DNA of 64,000 nucleotides from Holdemania massiliensis (GCF_022440805.1 NZ_JAKNTK010000001.1:1488001-1552000); one strand, 5' to 3'; shown: positions 52,166 to 60,472, counted from the first letter of the stretch. The notes: generated by a model not told the origin, from the letters alone. Numbers and translations: made by a program.

Positions 52166-52190
52166 GGAGCTGAGTGATCAGCTCCTTTTT
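52166..52190 (+). terminator. Terminator of rnpB
   Basis: GGAGCTGA/TCAGCTCC 8-bp stem, GTGA loop and five Ts. Confidence 0.92.
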
Positions 52191-52318
52191 CTATTTTTAA
52201 AACTTGAAATTGGAACAGAAAAGTAAAATTCGTTCTCCCTTACATTAAAAGGCCGTAAAGGTCTCAGCGACTAAAAATGAATCGTATTCAAGCGTTAAAA
52301 AGTCAGAGAAGAATGAAC

Positions 52319-52347
52319 TTGAAAATAATTCATCTTTGTGTTATAGT
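52319..52347 (+). promoter_or_regulatory. Upstream promoter in the rodZ leader
   Basis: TTGAAA (52319-52324), 17-bp spacer, TATAGT (52342-52347). A transcript from here would run through a hairpin-rich stretch (52355-52425, including GACAAA/TTTGTC and CGCT/AGCG) before the rodZ-proximal promoter. 52191-52318 holds nothing recognised. Confidence 0.6.
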
Positions 52348-52430
52348 GAGTTTGTTCAGCAAAGTCTGCTCTGCTTCGCCGCTGATTGACAAACGTTACG
52401 CTTTGTCGACCGCTTTCAGCGAGTTCATGT

Positions 52431-52465
52431 TTTACAATTAGAACAACACTTGCTATAATTGTTCT
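52431..52465 (+). promoter_or_regulatory. Proximal rodZ promoter with flanking inverted repeat
   Basis: TTTACA (52431-52436), 17-bp spacer and extended -10 TGC-TATAAT (hexamer 52454-52459). AGAACAA (52440-52446) and TTGTTCT (52459-52465) form an inverted repeat that brackets the -10, a possible operator. Confidence 0.72.
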
Positions 52466-52490
52466 GATATGAAAAAAGAGGTGCAGCAGA

Positions 52491-53372
52491 ATGAAAGAAA
52501 TTGGTGCTACATTGAAAAAACGCCGGGAAGAACTCGGCTACACTCTTGAAGAGATGAGCAATAAAACGCGGATTTCCGTTGCGCAGCTCAAAGCGCTGGA
52601 AGACGGGGATCTGGAGTTCTTTAAGGATGATCTGTCGTATGTCCGTTATTTTGTCCGTTTCTATTGTCAGGCGCTGTATTTGGATTTTGATCCGCTGCGC
52701 GATCAGTTGAGTCAGGATCTGGATCAGTTCACTGAAACGATGAGCTTAAAAGCAATTCATGAACGGGAAGAAATGCAGTCCAATATTGAAAAGAAAATCA
52801 ACAAGGCTTCCGGCACGCTGAAAAAGGAAAAGAAAAAGATCGATTATTCTTTAGTCTCATTGCTGGCGGTGATTGCCGTCATGCTGATATGCTTAAGCGT
52901 CGTGCTGTTTAAAACAGTGCCGAATTGGTTTAAAGCGCAGCCGGAGAAGGACAGCTTTCCGGTCGTTGAGGTTACGCCGACGCCCTCGCAGCAGCCGACC
53001 GATACCCCTGATGTCCTAGATCAGCCGTCGGCACTGACGGTCACCATGGCGGCCAATGATCCTTCAACGTATGAAGTGCGCGGCTGGAAGGCGCAGGAAA
53101 GCTTTACGATCGCCGTTACCTTTGCCCAGGATACCTGGATTCGGGTGCTGGAAAATGATGTGGCGACGGATAATCCGGCGAGCACAACCTATCATGCGGC
53201 GGATGTTATGGAAATTACCCGCACTGCGTCGCAGGATTTAAAAATAACGATTCACTTCGGAATTGTCAAAAACAATACGATTACAATTAATGGCGAGGCG
53301 GTCGTGCTGGATGCCCAGATTGCCGCGAAGACCAGCGGCCAGAAAGTCAACTTTATTCTGAAAGGAGAATAA
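52491..53372 (+). CDS. rodZ: RodZ-like helix-turn-helix membrane protein
   Basis: A 293-residue cell-shape/MreB-associated protein. Cytosolic HTH at 1-65 (IGATLKKRREELGYTLEEMS split: GYTLEEMSNKTRIS), a charged linker, one membrane helix (119-140), a Pro/Thr-rich linker (about 152-172), and an outer DUF4115-like beta domain with DTWIRVLENDV. The rodZ-pgsA-cinA-recA-rny order is the conserved Firmicutes cluster. AGAGGTG ribosome site. Confidence 0.9.
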   Translation: MKEIGATLKKRREELGYTLEEMSNKTRISVAQLKALEDGDLEFFKDDLSYVRYFVRFYCQALYLDFDPLRDQLSQDLDQFTETMSLKAIHEREEMQSNIEKKINKASGTLKKEKKKIDYSLVSLLAVIAVMLICLSVVLFKTVPNWFKAQPEKDSFPVVEVTPTPSQQPTDTPDVLDQPSALTVTMAANDPSTYEVRGWKAQESFTIAVTFAQDTWIRVLENDVATDNPASTTYHAADVMEITRTASQDLKITIHFGIVKNNTITINGEAVVLDAQIAAKTSGQKVNFILKGE

Positions 53373-53375
53373 GTT

Positions 53376-53969
53376 ATGAATTTACCTAATCGTTTAACCG
53401 TGATGCGGATCATTATGATCCCAGTCATCATTCTGATCGCGATTTTTCCTTATTCTCAGTTTGGTATTGAAATTCCGATGCTGCAGTTTGGCTTTGTAAC
53501 TCTCTCGGCTGTCAATATCGTCATGCTTGTGCTGTTCTGCATCGCCAGCTTCACAGATTTTCTGGATGGTTATCTGGCACGCAAAAACAATTTAGTCACA
53601 ACCTTCGGTAAGTTTGCGGATCCGATTGCGGATAAGCTGCTGGTTACAACGATGTTTGTTTTATTTGCGGCGCAGGGAACGATTCCGGTCGTGCCGGTTC
53701 TGATCATGGTTGCCCGCGACACGATTGTAGACGGAATTCGCATGATTGCCTCCAGTAATGGCGTCGTCATGGCCGCCGGTTATCTGGGCAAGCTGAAAAC
53801 CGTCGTTCAGATGCTTTCCATCATTACGATTCTGCTGAATAATCTGCCGTTTGAGCTGTATCGTCTGCCGGTTTCGGATTTCCTGCTGTGGTTTGCGGCG
53901 TTTACATCGCTGGCCAGCGGTATTTCTTACTTCAACCAGATGAGGGAGTATATTTTTGAAAGCAAATAG
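53376..53969 (+). CDS. pgsA: CDP-diacylglycerol-glycerol-3-phosphate 3-phosphatidyltransferase
   Basis: A 197-residue membrane enzyme making phosphatidylglycerol-phosphate. The CDP-alcohol phosphotransferase motif D-G-x2-A-R-x8-G-x3-D-x3-D is complete in DFLDGYLARKNNL...FGKFADPIAD. About six membrane helices. It starts 3 bases after rodZ, with AAAGGAG, and overlaps the next gene by 14 bases. Confidence 0.95.
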   Translation: MNLPNRLTVMRIIMIPVIILIAIFPYSQFGIEIPMLQFGFVTLSAVNIVMLVLFCIASFTDFLDGYLARKNNLVTTFGKFADPIADKLLVTTMFVLFAAQGTIPVVPVLIMVARDTIVDGIRMIASSNGVVMAAGYLGKLKTVVQMLSIITILLNNLPFELYRLPVSDFLLWFAAFTSLASGISYFNQMREYIFESK

Positions 53970-54435
53970 CATGGCCGAACTGGCGGAGCTGATCCGTCAG
54001 AAGCAATGGACGCTGTGCAGCTGTGAAAGCTGCACCGGCGGTTTGTTTTCCAGCCGTCTGACCGAGGTGCCTGGAGTTTCCGCTTTCTTTAAGGGCGGGG
54101 TTGTAACGTATTGGACCGAGGTCAAAACCAATGTCGTACATGTTGATCCGGCGATTATCGAAGCCGAGGGCGTTGTCAGCGAAGCGACAGCGAAAGCGAT
54201 GGCCGAGCAGTGCGCCGAGCTGATGCACTGCGATATGGCGGTGGCGTTTACCGGCAATGCCGGACCGGACGTGATGGAGAATAAACCGGCGGGGATGATC
54301 TGCACGGCCATTCATGTGCCGGGCCAAACCTGGACCTTTACGGACTTGCTGAACGGGACGCGGCAGGAAGTCCGCGAACAGATCGTAGAGCGGGTAACAG
54401 AGCGTAGTTTAACAATTTTACGACAGATTTGGTAA
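53956..54435 (+). CDS. pncC: CinA C-terminal domain protein (nicotinamide-nucleotide amidase, PncC)
   Basis: A 159-residue protein made only of the CinA C-terminal (PncC) domain, which deamidates NMN. CESCTGGLFSSRLTEVPG and FTGNAGP (usually TGIAGP) are the active-site stretches. Full-length Bacillus CinA has an extra N-terminal pyrophosphatase domain that is absent here. The TTG at 53956 has GAGGGAG upstream; the ATG at 53971 has none. Position before recA matches cinA. Confidence 0.9.
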   Translation: MKANSMAELAELIRQKQWTLCSCESCTGGLFSSRLTEVPGVSAFFKGGVVTYWTEVKTNVVHVDPAIIEAEGVVSEATAKAMAEQCAELMHCDMAVAFTGNAGPDVMENKPAGMICTAIHVPGQTWTFTDLLNGTRQEVREQIVERVTERSLTILRQIW

Positions 54436-54490
54436 AATAAACAGGAATTTTGAAAAATTTGCGTATATAAGAAGTAGCGGAGGGACAGCT

Positions 54491-55522
54491 ATGGCAGAAA
54501 AAGAGAAGAATAAAGACGTACTCCTTCAGGACACACTCAAACAGATCGAGAAGCAATACGGCAAAGGTTCAATCATGAAGCTGGGCGACCGGGCGAATGT
54601 CGATATCGATGCGATCAGCAGCGGTTCGATTGCGATTGACTATGCTTTGGGCATCGGCGGTTATCCAAAGGGCCGGATCATTGAAATCTACGGGCCGGAA
54701 TCTTCCGGTAAAACGACGCTGGCGCTGCATGCGATTGCGGAGTGCCAGAAGGCCGGCGGCCGGGCTGCCTTTATCGATGCGGAAAATGCGATTGACCCGA
54801 TGTATGCGAAAAATTTGGGCGTGAAGATCGACGACTTGATTTTGTCACAGCCCGACAGCGGCGAACAGGCTTTGGAAATCACGGAGCTGCTGATTAAGAG
54901 CGGTGCGATTGATTTAATCGTCATCGACTCGGTTGCGGCGCTGGTGCCGCAGGCGGAATTGGATGGGGAAATGGGCGACTCGCAGGTAGGTCTGCAGGCG
55001 CGGTTAATGTCAAAGGCAATGCGAAAGCTGGCTGGCGTTATGAACCGCAGCCAGTGTACGGCCATCTTTATCAATCAGCTGCGGGAAAAGGTTGGCATCA
55101 TGTTCGGCAATCCGGAAACAACGCCGGGCGGCCGGGCCTTAAAGTTCTATTCTTCCGTGCGGCTGGATGTCCGCCGCAGTGAAGCGATTAAAAGCGGCAC
55201 GGAGATCGTCGGCAATAAAGTCAATGTTAAGGTCGTAAAAAACAAGGTTGCGCCGCCGTTCAAAGTGGCAGCGATCGAAATTATGTACGGTGAGGGCATT
55301 TCGCATATCGGCGAAGTGGTCAGCCTAGGCGAATCGTTTGAAATCATCAACAAGAGCGGCGCCTGGTTCTCTTATAACGGCGAAAAGATCGGTCAGGGCC
55401 GGGAAGCGGTGCGGGCTTTCTTAAAAGCCAATCCGCAGCTGGATGAGGAAATCACCGGAAAAATCAAACATAAGCTCTTCCATGGCGATGAGGAAGAGGC
55501 TCCGGTACAAGAACAGGCTTAG
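54491..55522 (+). CDS. recA: Recombinase RecA
   Basis: A 343-residue strand-exchange protein. Walker A GPESSGKT (68-75), catalytic E98 in FIDAENAIDP (usual DAEHALDP; His changed to Asn at 99), Walker B LIVIDSVAAL and the L2-region GNPETTPGG. The C-terminal acidic tail is normal. GGAGGGA ribosome site. No Gram-positive LexA box (GAAC-N4-GTTC) is visible upstream; TTAACA-N18-TAAAAT (54409-54438) in the preceding gene is a possible promoter. Confidence 0.97.
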   Translation: MAEKEKNKDVLLQDTLKQIEKQYGKGSIMKLGDRANVDIDAISSGSIAIDYALGIGGYPKGRIIEIYGPESSGKTTLALHAIAECQKAGGRAAFIDAENAIDPMYAKNLGVKIDDLILSQPDSGEQALEITELLIKSGAIDLIVIDSVAALVPQAELDGEMGDSQVGLQARLMSKAMRKLAGVMNRSQCTAIFINQLREKVGIMFGNPETTPGGRALKFYSSVRLDVRRSEAIKSGTEIVGNKVNVKVVKNKVAPPFKVAAIEIMYGEGISHIGEVVSLGESFEIINKSGAWFSYNGEKIGQGREAVRAFLKANPQLDEEITGKIKHKLFHGDEEEAPVQEQA

Positions 55523-55537
55523 GCTTGTTCTTTTTTT
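55510..55537 (+). terminator. Terminator overlapping the recA stop
   Basis: AGAACAGGC/GCTTGTTCT (one G-T) with the loop TTAG containing the TAG stop codon, then a run of Ts. Confidence 0.85.
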
Positions 55538-55682
55538 CAGCATTGAAAAAAAGCGCCTAGCCATGGGATAAAAGTGAATTCTGGCGTGAAAGGGCTTCCT
55601 TTTTTAATGCCGAAAATCATCAAAGAGGGAATGAAAAAGCGGATGAAAAAGAAAGAAATTCTGGAAAAACCATGCTTTGTTA

Positions 55683-55711
55683 TTGTGAAAACGGTTAAAA
55701 TTAGGTATTAT
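55683..55711 (+). promoter_or_regulatory. Promoter of rny-ymdB
   Basis: TTGTGA (55683-55688), 17-bp spacer and TATTAT (55706-55711), about 49 bases before the rny start. Confidence 0.6.
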
Positions 55712-55759
55712 TATAAAGGAGTCACAACTCTGAACAACTGATAATGGAGGAAATAAGTT

Positions 55760-57316
55760 ATGAACAATCCACTTGTTTTGTCCATTTTATCTGGTATTGG
55801 GGGTTTAGCTGTCGGTGTGATCATCATGGTGATTACATCCCGGCTGGGCTTGAATCGTGATCAGCAAAAGGCAAAATTGCTGTTAGAAGAGGCAACAATT
55901 AAATCTGAGAACTTAGTCAGACAAGCTGTGCTGGACGGCCGTACGCAGGCGTACGAGCTGAAGCTGGCTGCTGAAAAAGAGGTTAAGGAGAGAAAACAAG
56001 AGCTTCAGGATAAAGAAAATAAACTGACGCGTCGGGAAGATAACCTGAATTTTCGTGATGAAACCTTAACGGCGAAAGAAAAGCAGATTGAAAACAAAAA
56101 CAGCCAGATCACGGATAAACTGAATGTACTGGAGAAGATGGAAAGTCAGCTGCAGGCCAAAATCGACAATCAGATTGTCGAATTGGAACGCATTGCATCA
56201 ATGAGCGCCGACGACGCCAAGAAAGAATTAATGGATGCCGTCGAGAAGAAAATGGATAAAGAAGTCAGCGTGTATATTCGCGAGAGGGAAGATGAAGCCC
56301 GTTCCAAAGCTGCCGATTCTGCCCGCAATATTATTGCGCTGGCGATTCAGCGTTATGCTCAGGAAGAAACGATCGAACGGACGGTTTCCGTCGTCGGTCT
56401 GCCTTCTGAGGAAATGAAAGGCCGGATCATCGGCCGGGAAGGACGCAACATCAAGGCGATTGAACAGGCGACTGGTGTTGACCTGATCATTGATGATACG
56501 CCGGAGACGATTACGGTTTCCTGCTTTGATCCAATCCGCCGCGAAATCGCGCGCCAGGCATTGGAAACGCTGATCCGGGATGGCCGGATTCAGCCGGGAC
56601 GGATTGAAGATGTTGTCCGCAAGGTCACCAACGAGCTCAACGACACGATTATGAAGACCGGTGAGGATGCGGTGTTTAAGCTGCAGATCGGCCGGATTGA
56701 CAAAGAGCTGGTCAAGCTGCTGGGCCGTCTGCGGTTCCGTTACAGCTATGGTCAGAACGTCTTGCAGCACAGCATGGAAGTCGCTTATCTTTCAGGCATG
56801 ATGGCCGCGGAGCTGGGCTTGAATCAGACGCTGGCCAAGCGGGCCGGCTTACTGCACGATATCGGCAAGGCGCTGGACTTTGAAATGGACGGCAGCCACG
56901 TTGAATTGGGCGTGAAGGTCGCTAAAAAGCATGGAGAGAATGCGGTTGTCATCAATGCGATTCATTCACATCATGGCGAAGTTGAACCGACAACGTTGAT
57001 TTCCAACCTTGTCGCCGCCGCTGATGCCTTAAGCGCAGCTCGGCCAGGCGCTCGGTTTGAAAGCTTTGAGAACTATATCAACCGGCTGGAACAGCTGGAA
57101 GCGATCGCCAACGGATTTGAAGGCGTTGATAAGACGTATGCCATTCAGGCCGGACGTGAAATCCGCGTCATGGTCATTCCGGATAAGATTGATGATGTGG
57201 CGTGTCATCGCGTAGCACGGGATATTAAAGATAAGATCGAAGCCGAACTGACCTATCCTGGACAGATCAAGGTCACAGTCATTCGGGAAACCCGCGCCAG
57301 TGAATTAGCGAAATAA
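55760..57316 (+). CDS. rny: Ribonuclease Y
   Basis: A 518-residue membrane-anchored endoribonuclease that starts mRNA decay. One N-terminal helix (about 5-25), a long coiled coil (about 30-195), a KH domain (about 210-275: GRIIGREGRNIKAIEQATGV) and an HD domain with catalytic H366-D367 (LLHDIGKALD). GGAGG ribosome site. It shares one base with ymdB. Confidence 0.97.
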   Translation: MNNPLVLSILSGIGGLAVGVIIMVITSRLGLNRDQQKAKLLLEEATIKSENLVRQAVLDGRTQAYELKLAAEKEVKERKQELQDKENKLTRREDNLNFRDETLTAKEKQIENKNSQITDKLNVLEKMESQLQAKIDNQIVELERIASMSADDAKKELMDAVEKKMDKEVSVYIREREDEARSKAADSARNIIALAIQRYAQEETIERTVSVVGLPSEEMKGRIIGREGRNIKAIEQATGVDLIIDDTPETITVSCFDPIRREIARQALETLIRDGRIQPGRIEDVVRKVTNELNDTIMKTGEDAVFKLQIGRIDKELVKLLGRLRFRYSYGQNVLQHSMEVAYLSGMMAAELGLNQTLAKRAGLLHDIGKALDFEMDGSHVELGVKVAKKHGENAVVINAIHSHHGEVEPTTLISNLVAAADALSAARPGARFESFENYINRLEQLEAIANGFEGVDKTYAIQAGREIRVMVIPDKIDDVACHRVARDIKDKIEAELTYPGQIKVTVIRETRASELAK

Positions 57317-58086
57317 TGCGAATTTTATTTATCGGCGATATCGTCGGTTCCCCAGGCAGGCAGATGCTCCAGCAGCACCTGCCTGCTTTAAAAACCGAGA
57401 TCTGTCCGGATCTGACGATCGTCAATGGTGAGAATGCCGCGCACGGCAAAGGCATCACGAAAAAGATTTACCATCAGCTGCTAAGCTGCGGCGCAGATTA
57501 CATTACGATGGGCAATCATACCTTTTCCAAAAGTGAGCTGAAAATGTTTATTCAGGAGGCCGACCGTTTGATTCGCCCAGTGAATCTGATACCAATGGAG
57601 CTGGGCGAGGGGGTACGGTTTGCCCAGGTTCAGGACAAACGGGTCGGCATGGTCAATCTGTGCGGGCAGGTGTTCATGGACAATGTCGCGCGCAGTCCGT
57701 TTGAATGCATGAGTGAAATTCTTAACCGCCACGCTGCGGATCTGTGGTTCGTGGATTTCCATGCGGAAACGACTGGGGAGAAGGAAACCTTCGCCCAGGT
57801 ATTCGCTGATCGGTGCGTTATGATTGTCGGCACGCACACGCATGTGCAGACGGCCGATGAACAACTGATGCGCGGCTGCGCCTATATCAGCGACGTTGGA
57901 ATGTGCGGCGCGTTTGACAGCATCCTGGGCCGCGATAAGCGCGAGGTCATCGAGCGCACGCTGTATCAGATCAAAACACGCTATACCGTCGCCGAAGGTC
58001 CAGCGATGCTGTGCGGTGTCTGGGCCGAAATTGATGATTTGACCGGCCGGGCTTCCTTTATCGAGCGGATTCAGATCAGACCTTAA
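57316..58086 (+). CDS. ymdB: YmdB family metallophosphoesterase
   Basis: A 256-residue TIGR00282 phosphodiesterase. GDIVGSPGR, VNGENAAHGKGIT, MGNHTFSK and GTHTHVQTADEQ carry the two-metal site. Bacillus YmdB hydrolyses cyclic nucleotides and affects biofilm and motility; co-transcription with rny is conserved. The ATG overlaps the rny TAA by one base. Confidence 0.93.
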   Translation: MRILFIGDIVGSPGRQMLQQHLPALKTEICPDLTIVNGENAAHGKGITKKIYHQLLSCGADYITMGNHTFSKSELKMFIQEADRLIRPVNLIPMELGEGVRFAQVQDKRVGMVNLCGQVFMDNVARSPFECMSEILNRHAADLWFVDFHAETTGEKETFAQVFADRCVMIVGTHTHVQTADEQLMRGCAYISDVGMCGAFDSILGRDKREVIERTLYQIKTRYTVAEGPAMLCGVWAEIDDLTGRASFIERIQIRP

Positions 58087-58091
58087 CATAA

Positions 58092-58130
58092 ACCCCTTTT
58101 TTCTCACATATCCTGTTAGAAGAAAGGGGT
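58092..58130 (+). promoter_or_regulatory. Hairpin that buries the spoVS ribosome-binding site
   Basis: ACCCCTTTTTTCT (58092-58104) pairs with AGAAGAAAGGGGT (58118-58130) over 13 bp (one G-T), with a 13-base loop. The 3' arm contains AGAAAGGGG, the spoVS Shine-Dalgarno, 6 bases before the ATG. There is no T run, so this is not a normal terminator. Confidence 0.7.
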
Positions 58131-58135
58131 ATTTT

Positions 58136-58402
58136 ATGGAAATATTAAAAGTATCAACGAAATCCAACCCGAATTCGGTAGCGGGCGCGCTGGCCAACTT
58201 ACTAAAAGAAAACGATCGGGTCGAAGTCGATACGATCGGTGCGGGAGCGATTAATCAGGCGATTAAGGCTGTCGCGATCGCCCGCGGCTTTGTGGCGCCG
58301 ATCGGTTTGGAACTGTTCTGTGTTCCGGCGTTTATGGATATCGTGATCGACGGTCAGCCAAGAACGGCGATAAAACTTATTGTTGAAAAAAAGCAACCAT
58401 GA
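58136..58402 (+). CDS. spoVS: Stage V sporulation protein S
   Basis: An 88-residue Alba-like protein needed for spore coat assembly and stage V. MEILKVSTKSNPNSVAGAL and DTIGAGAINQAIKAVAIARGF (split: IGAGAINQAIKA) are nearly invariant in the family. Position after rny-ymdB matches Bacillus. Translation may be limited by the hairpin over its ribosome site when read from the upstream transcript. Confidence 0.97.
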   Translation: MEILKVSTKSNPNSVAGALANLLKENDRVEVDTIGAGAINQAIKAVAIARGFVAPIGLELFCVPAFMDIVIDGQPRTAIKLIVEKKQP

Positions 58403-58408
58403 TATAAT
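58380..58408 (+). promoter_or_regulatory. Ferredoxin gene promoter, overlapping the spoVS end
   Basis: TTGTTG (58380-58385), 17-bp spacer, TGA-TATAAT (hexamer 58403-58408). Confidence 0.8.
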
Positions 58409-58433
58409 AGGGAGCATAAAGGAGGATGAAACA

Positions 58434-58607
58434 ATGCCAGCAAAAGTAGATAAAGATACATGCATCGGCTGCGGCGCATGCGCAGGAGTTTGCCCGGTAG
58501 GAGCCATTGCATTACAGGACGATGGAAAAGCGGGTGTTGACGAAGGAACATGCATCGACTGCGGTGCCTGCGTTTCGACCTGCCCAGTTTCTGCCATTTC
58601 GCAGTAA
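58434..58607 (+). CDS. 2[4Fe-4S] ferredoxin
   Basis: A 57-residue clostridial-type electron carrier. Two cluster motifs C-x2-C-x2-C-x3-CP: CIGCGACAGVCPVGAI and CIDCGACVSTCPVSAI. GGAGG ribosome site. The ATG at 58434 is used; a longer frame begins in the spoVS gene and over the promoter. It is a single-gene transcript ended by a terminator. Confidence 0.96.
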   Translation: MPAKVDKDTCIGCGACAGVCPVGAIALQDDGKAGVDEGTCIDCGACVSTCPVSAISQ

Positions 58608-58635
58608 TTCCATCCTGAAATAAGCAGATCAACGG

Positions 58636-58663
58636 AAAGAAGGCGACAAAAAGCCTTCTTTTT
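58636..58663 (+). terminator. Ferredoxin terminator, next to the miaB promoter
   Basis: AAAGAAGGC/GCCTTCTTT with a GACAAAAA loop and continuing Ts. The T run merges with the miaB extended -10. Confidence 0.85.
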
Positions 58664-58671
58664 GATATAAT
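58663..58671 (+). promoter_or_regulatory. Extended -10 promoter of miaB
   Basis: TGA-TATAAT; -35 is a poor GCGACA (58643-58648) inside the terminator hairpin. Confidence 0.6.
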
Positions 58672-58699
58672 AAAACGCGTTATGAAAAAGGAGAGGCCT

Positions 58700-60154
58700 A
58701 TGAAAAAAGACTGGAAGCTGCCGTCGCTGAAGGCGGCGCAAATACGGACACCGCAGGAAGCGGCGATTGAACGTTCACTGTTTGCCTTAGATCCGCAGGT
58801 GCGCAGTCTGGGCATCGGGCGGCGTTATTTCATTCATACCTATGGCTGTCAGGCCAATGAACGCGATTCGGAAACGATCGCGGGAATTCTGGAAGCGATG
58901 GGTTTTGTCCCGGCTTCCGCAGAAGCCGAAGCGGATTTAATCCTGCTCAATACCTGTGCTGTCCGTAAAAATGCCGAAGATAAGGTCATCGGGCAGCTGG
59001 GGGCGCTGAAGCGCATGAAGCGGGAAAATCCGGATCTGATCTTCGCGGTCTGCGGATGCATGGCCCAGGAAGAAGATATTGTCGATCTGATTCTGAAAAA
59101 ATACCATCAGGTCGATCTGATTTTTGGAACACATAATCTGCACCGGCTTCCGCAGTTATTAATGCAGGCGATGATGAGCCATGAACGAACGGTGGAAATC
59201 TTCTCCAAAGAAGGGGAAGTGATCGAAAACCTGCCGGTTCGCCGCTTTGGCAAGCACAAAGCCTGGGTGAACATCATGTACGGCTGCGATAAGTTCTGTA
59301 CCTACTGCATCGTGCCTTATACCCGCGGCAAGGAACGGTCCCGCGACCCGCAGGATATTCTGGATGAGGTGCGCGAACTGAAAGCCCAGGGCTATAAGGA
59401 GATCACGCTGCTGGGGCAGAACGTCAATGCCTATGGCAAAGATCGGGCCAGCGGTTACGGCTTCGCGCAGCTGCTGCGCGATACTGCCGAGATCGGCGTG
59501 GATCGGGTGCGCTTTACGACCAGCCACCCGTGGGACTTTACCGATGAGATGATTGAGGTGATCGCCGCTTATGACAACATCATGCCTGCGATTCATTTGC
59601 CGGTGCAGTCCGGCAGCAGCGAGATGCTCAAGATCATGGGGCGCCGTTATACCCGCGAGGAGTATTTGACCCTGTTCCATAAGATTAAAGAGCGGATTCC
59701 CGGCTGTTCGTTTACCACGGATATCATTGTCGGCTTCCCGAATGAGTCCGAGGAACAATTTGAAATGACGCTGAGCTTGGTGGATGAATGCCGGTATGAT
59801 GGAGCCTTTACGTTTATTTATTCCCCGCGGACAGGCACCCCGGCTGCACGGATGCAGGACAATGTCCCCGCTGAGGTCAAAAGCCGCCGTCTGCAGCAGC
59901 TCAATGAAAAAATTGCGTATTATGCCCATCAGAATAATGAACCATATCTCGGCCGGATTGTGACCGTGCTCGTCGATGGTCCGTCAAAGAAAAATGATCA
60001 GGTTTACAGCGGCTACAGTGAAACCAACAAGCTGGTTAACTTTACCGCAGATCATGCCGAGCCGGGGGATCTGGTTCAGGTTCGGATCACGGAAATTCAT
60101 TCCTGGTCGCTCAATGGGGAAAAGGTCGAGCAGCCTCAACCTCAAATTGCTTAG
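58700..60154 (+). CDS. miaB: tRNA-2-methylthio-N6-dimethylallyladenosine synthase
   Basis: A 484-residue radical-SAM methylthiotransferase acting on A37 of tRNAs. N-terminal MTTase domain Cys in YGCQANERD, NTCAVR and CGCMAQ hold the second cluster; the SAM cluster is C196-x3-C200-x2-C203 in YGCDKFCTYCIVPYTRG. A TRAM domain (about 415-480) ends it. The ATG at 58700 has AAGGAGAGG upstream, so the earlier in-frame ATG is rejected. Confidence 0.97.
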   Translation: MKKDWKLPSLKAAQIRTPQEAAIERSLFALDPQVRSLGIGRRYFIHTYGCQANERDSETIAGILEAMGFVPASAEAEADLILLNTCAVRKNAEDKVIGQLGALKRMKRENPDLIFAVCGCMAQEEDIVDLILKKYHQVDLIFGTHNLHRLPQLLMQAMMSHERTVEIFSKEGEVIENLPVRRFGKHKAWVNIMYGCDKFCTYCIVPYTRGKERSRDPQDILDEVRELKAQGYKEITLLGQNVNAYGKDRASGYGFAQLLRDTAEIGVDRVRFTTSHPWDFTDEMIEVIAAYDNIMPAIHLPVQSGSSEMLKIMGRRYTREEYLTLFHKIKERIPGCSFTTDIIVGFPNESEEQFEMTLSLVDECRYDGAFTFIYSPRTGTPAARMQDNVPAEVKSRRLQQLNEKIAYYAHQNNEPYLGRIVTVLVDGPSKKNDQVYSGYSETNKLVNFTADHAEPGDLVQVRITEIHSWSLNGEKVEQPQPQIA

Positions 60155-60165
60155 TTTTAACCTTT

Positions 60166-60206
60166 GCCGCAGTCCGGCTGCTTAAACCAAGGAACTGCGG
60201 CTTTTT
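60166..60206 (+). terminator. Terminator of miaB
   Basis: GCCGCAGT/ACTGCGGC 8-bp stem with a 20-base loop, then five Ts. Confidence 0.85.
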
Positions 60207-60282
60207 GTTTGTCGGTTTTTCACTTTCACTGGGTAATCGGTGAAAGCGGGGTGAAAGCGAATCAGCACCGGTGTTAAAATGA

Positions 60283-60311
60283 TTGAAATTCAAGCGGCGG
60301 TATGATATAGT
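60283..60311 (+). promoter_or_regulatory. Promoter of a short leader or small RNA upstream of rnjB
   Basis: TTGAAA (60283-60288), 17-bp spacer and TGA-TATAGT (hexamer 60306-60311): near-consensus, with a predicted start around 60318. Confidence 0.78.
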
Positions 60312-60317
60312 TTACCC

Positions 60318-60400
60318 ACGAAGCCATCCCTGCAAAACTGGATCATCTTACGATTAAACCGGCTTGGACAAGCGCTTTTCAACGAATTGAAAGCGTTTTT
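60318..60400 (+). ncRNA. Candidate small RNA or attenuated leader
   Basis: A unit of about 83 bases between a strong promoter and an intrinsic terminator, with no open frame that has a ribosome site. It ends at CGCTTTTCAA/TTGAAAGCG plus five Ts. A separate promoter for rnjB follows directly, so the RNA need not be an rnjB leader. I recognise no known RNA family. Confidence 0.5.
60372..60400 (+). terminator. Intrinsic terminator of the candidate small RNA
   Basis: CGCTTTTCAA/TTGAAAGCG, CGAA tetraloop-like turn, one bulged T, and five Ts. Confidence 0.82.
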
Positions 60401-60416
60401 CCTGTGGCTGACGCAG

Positions 60417-60445
60417 TTGTCAGGAAGCTTTTGGCAGGGTATAAT
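60417..60445 (+). promoter_or_regulatory. Promoter of rnjB
   Basis: TTGTCA (60417-60422), 17-bp spacer and TATAAT (60440-60445), 27 bases before the start codon. Confidence 0.85.
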
Positions 60446-60472
60446 AAAGAAAACATCATAGGAGGAAATTTC

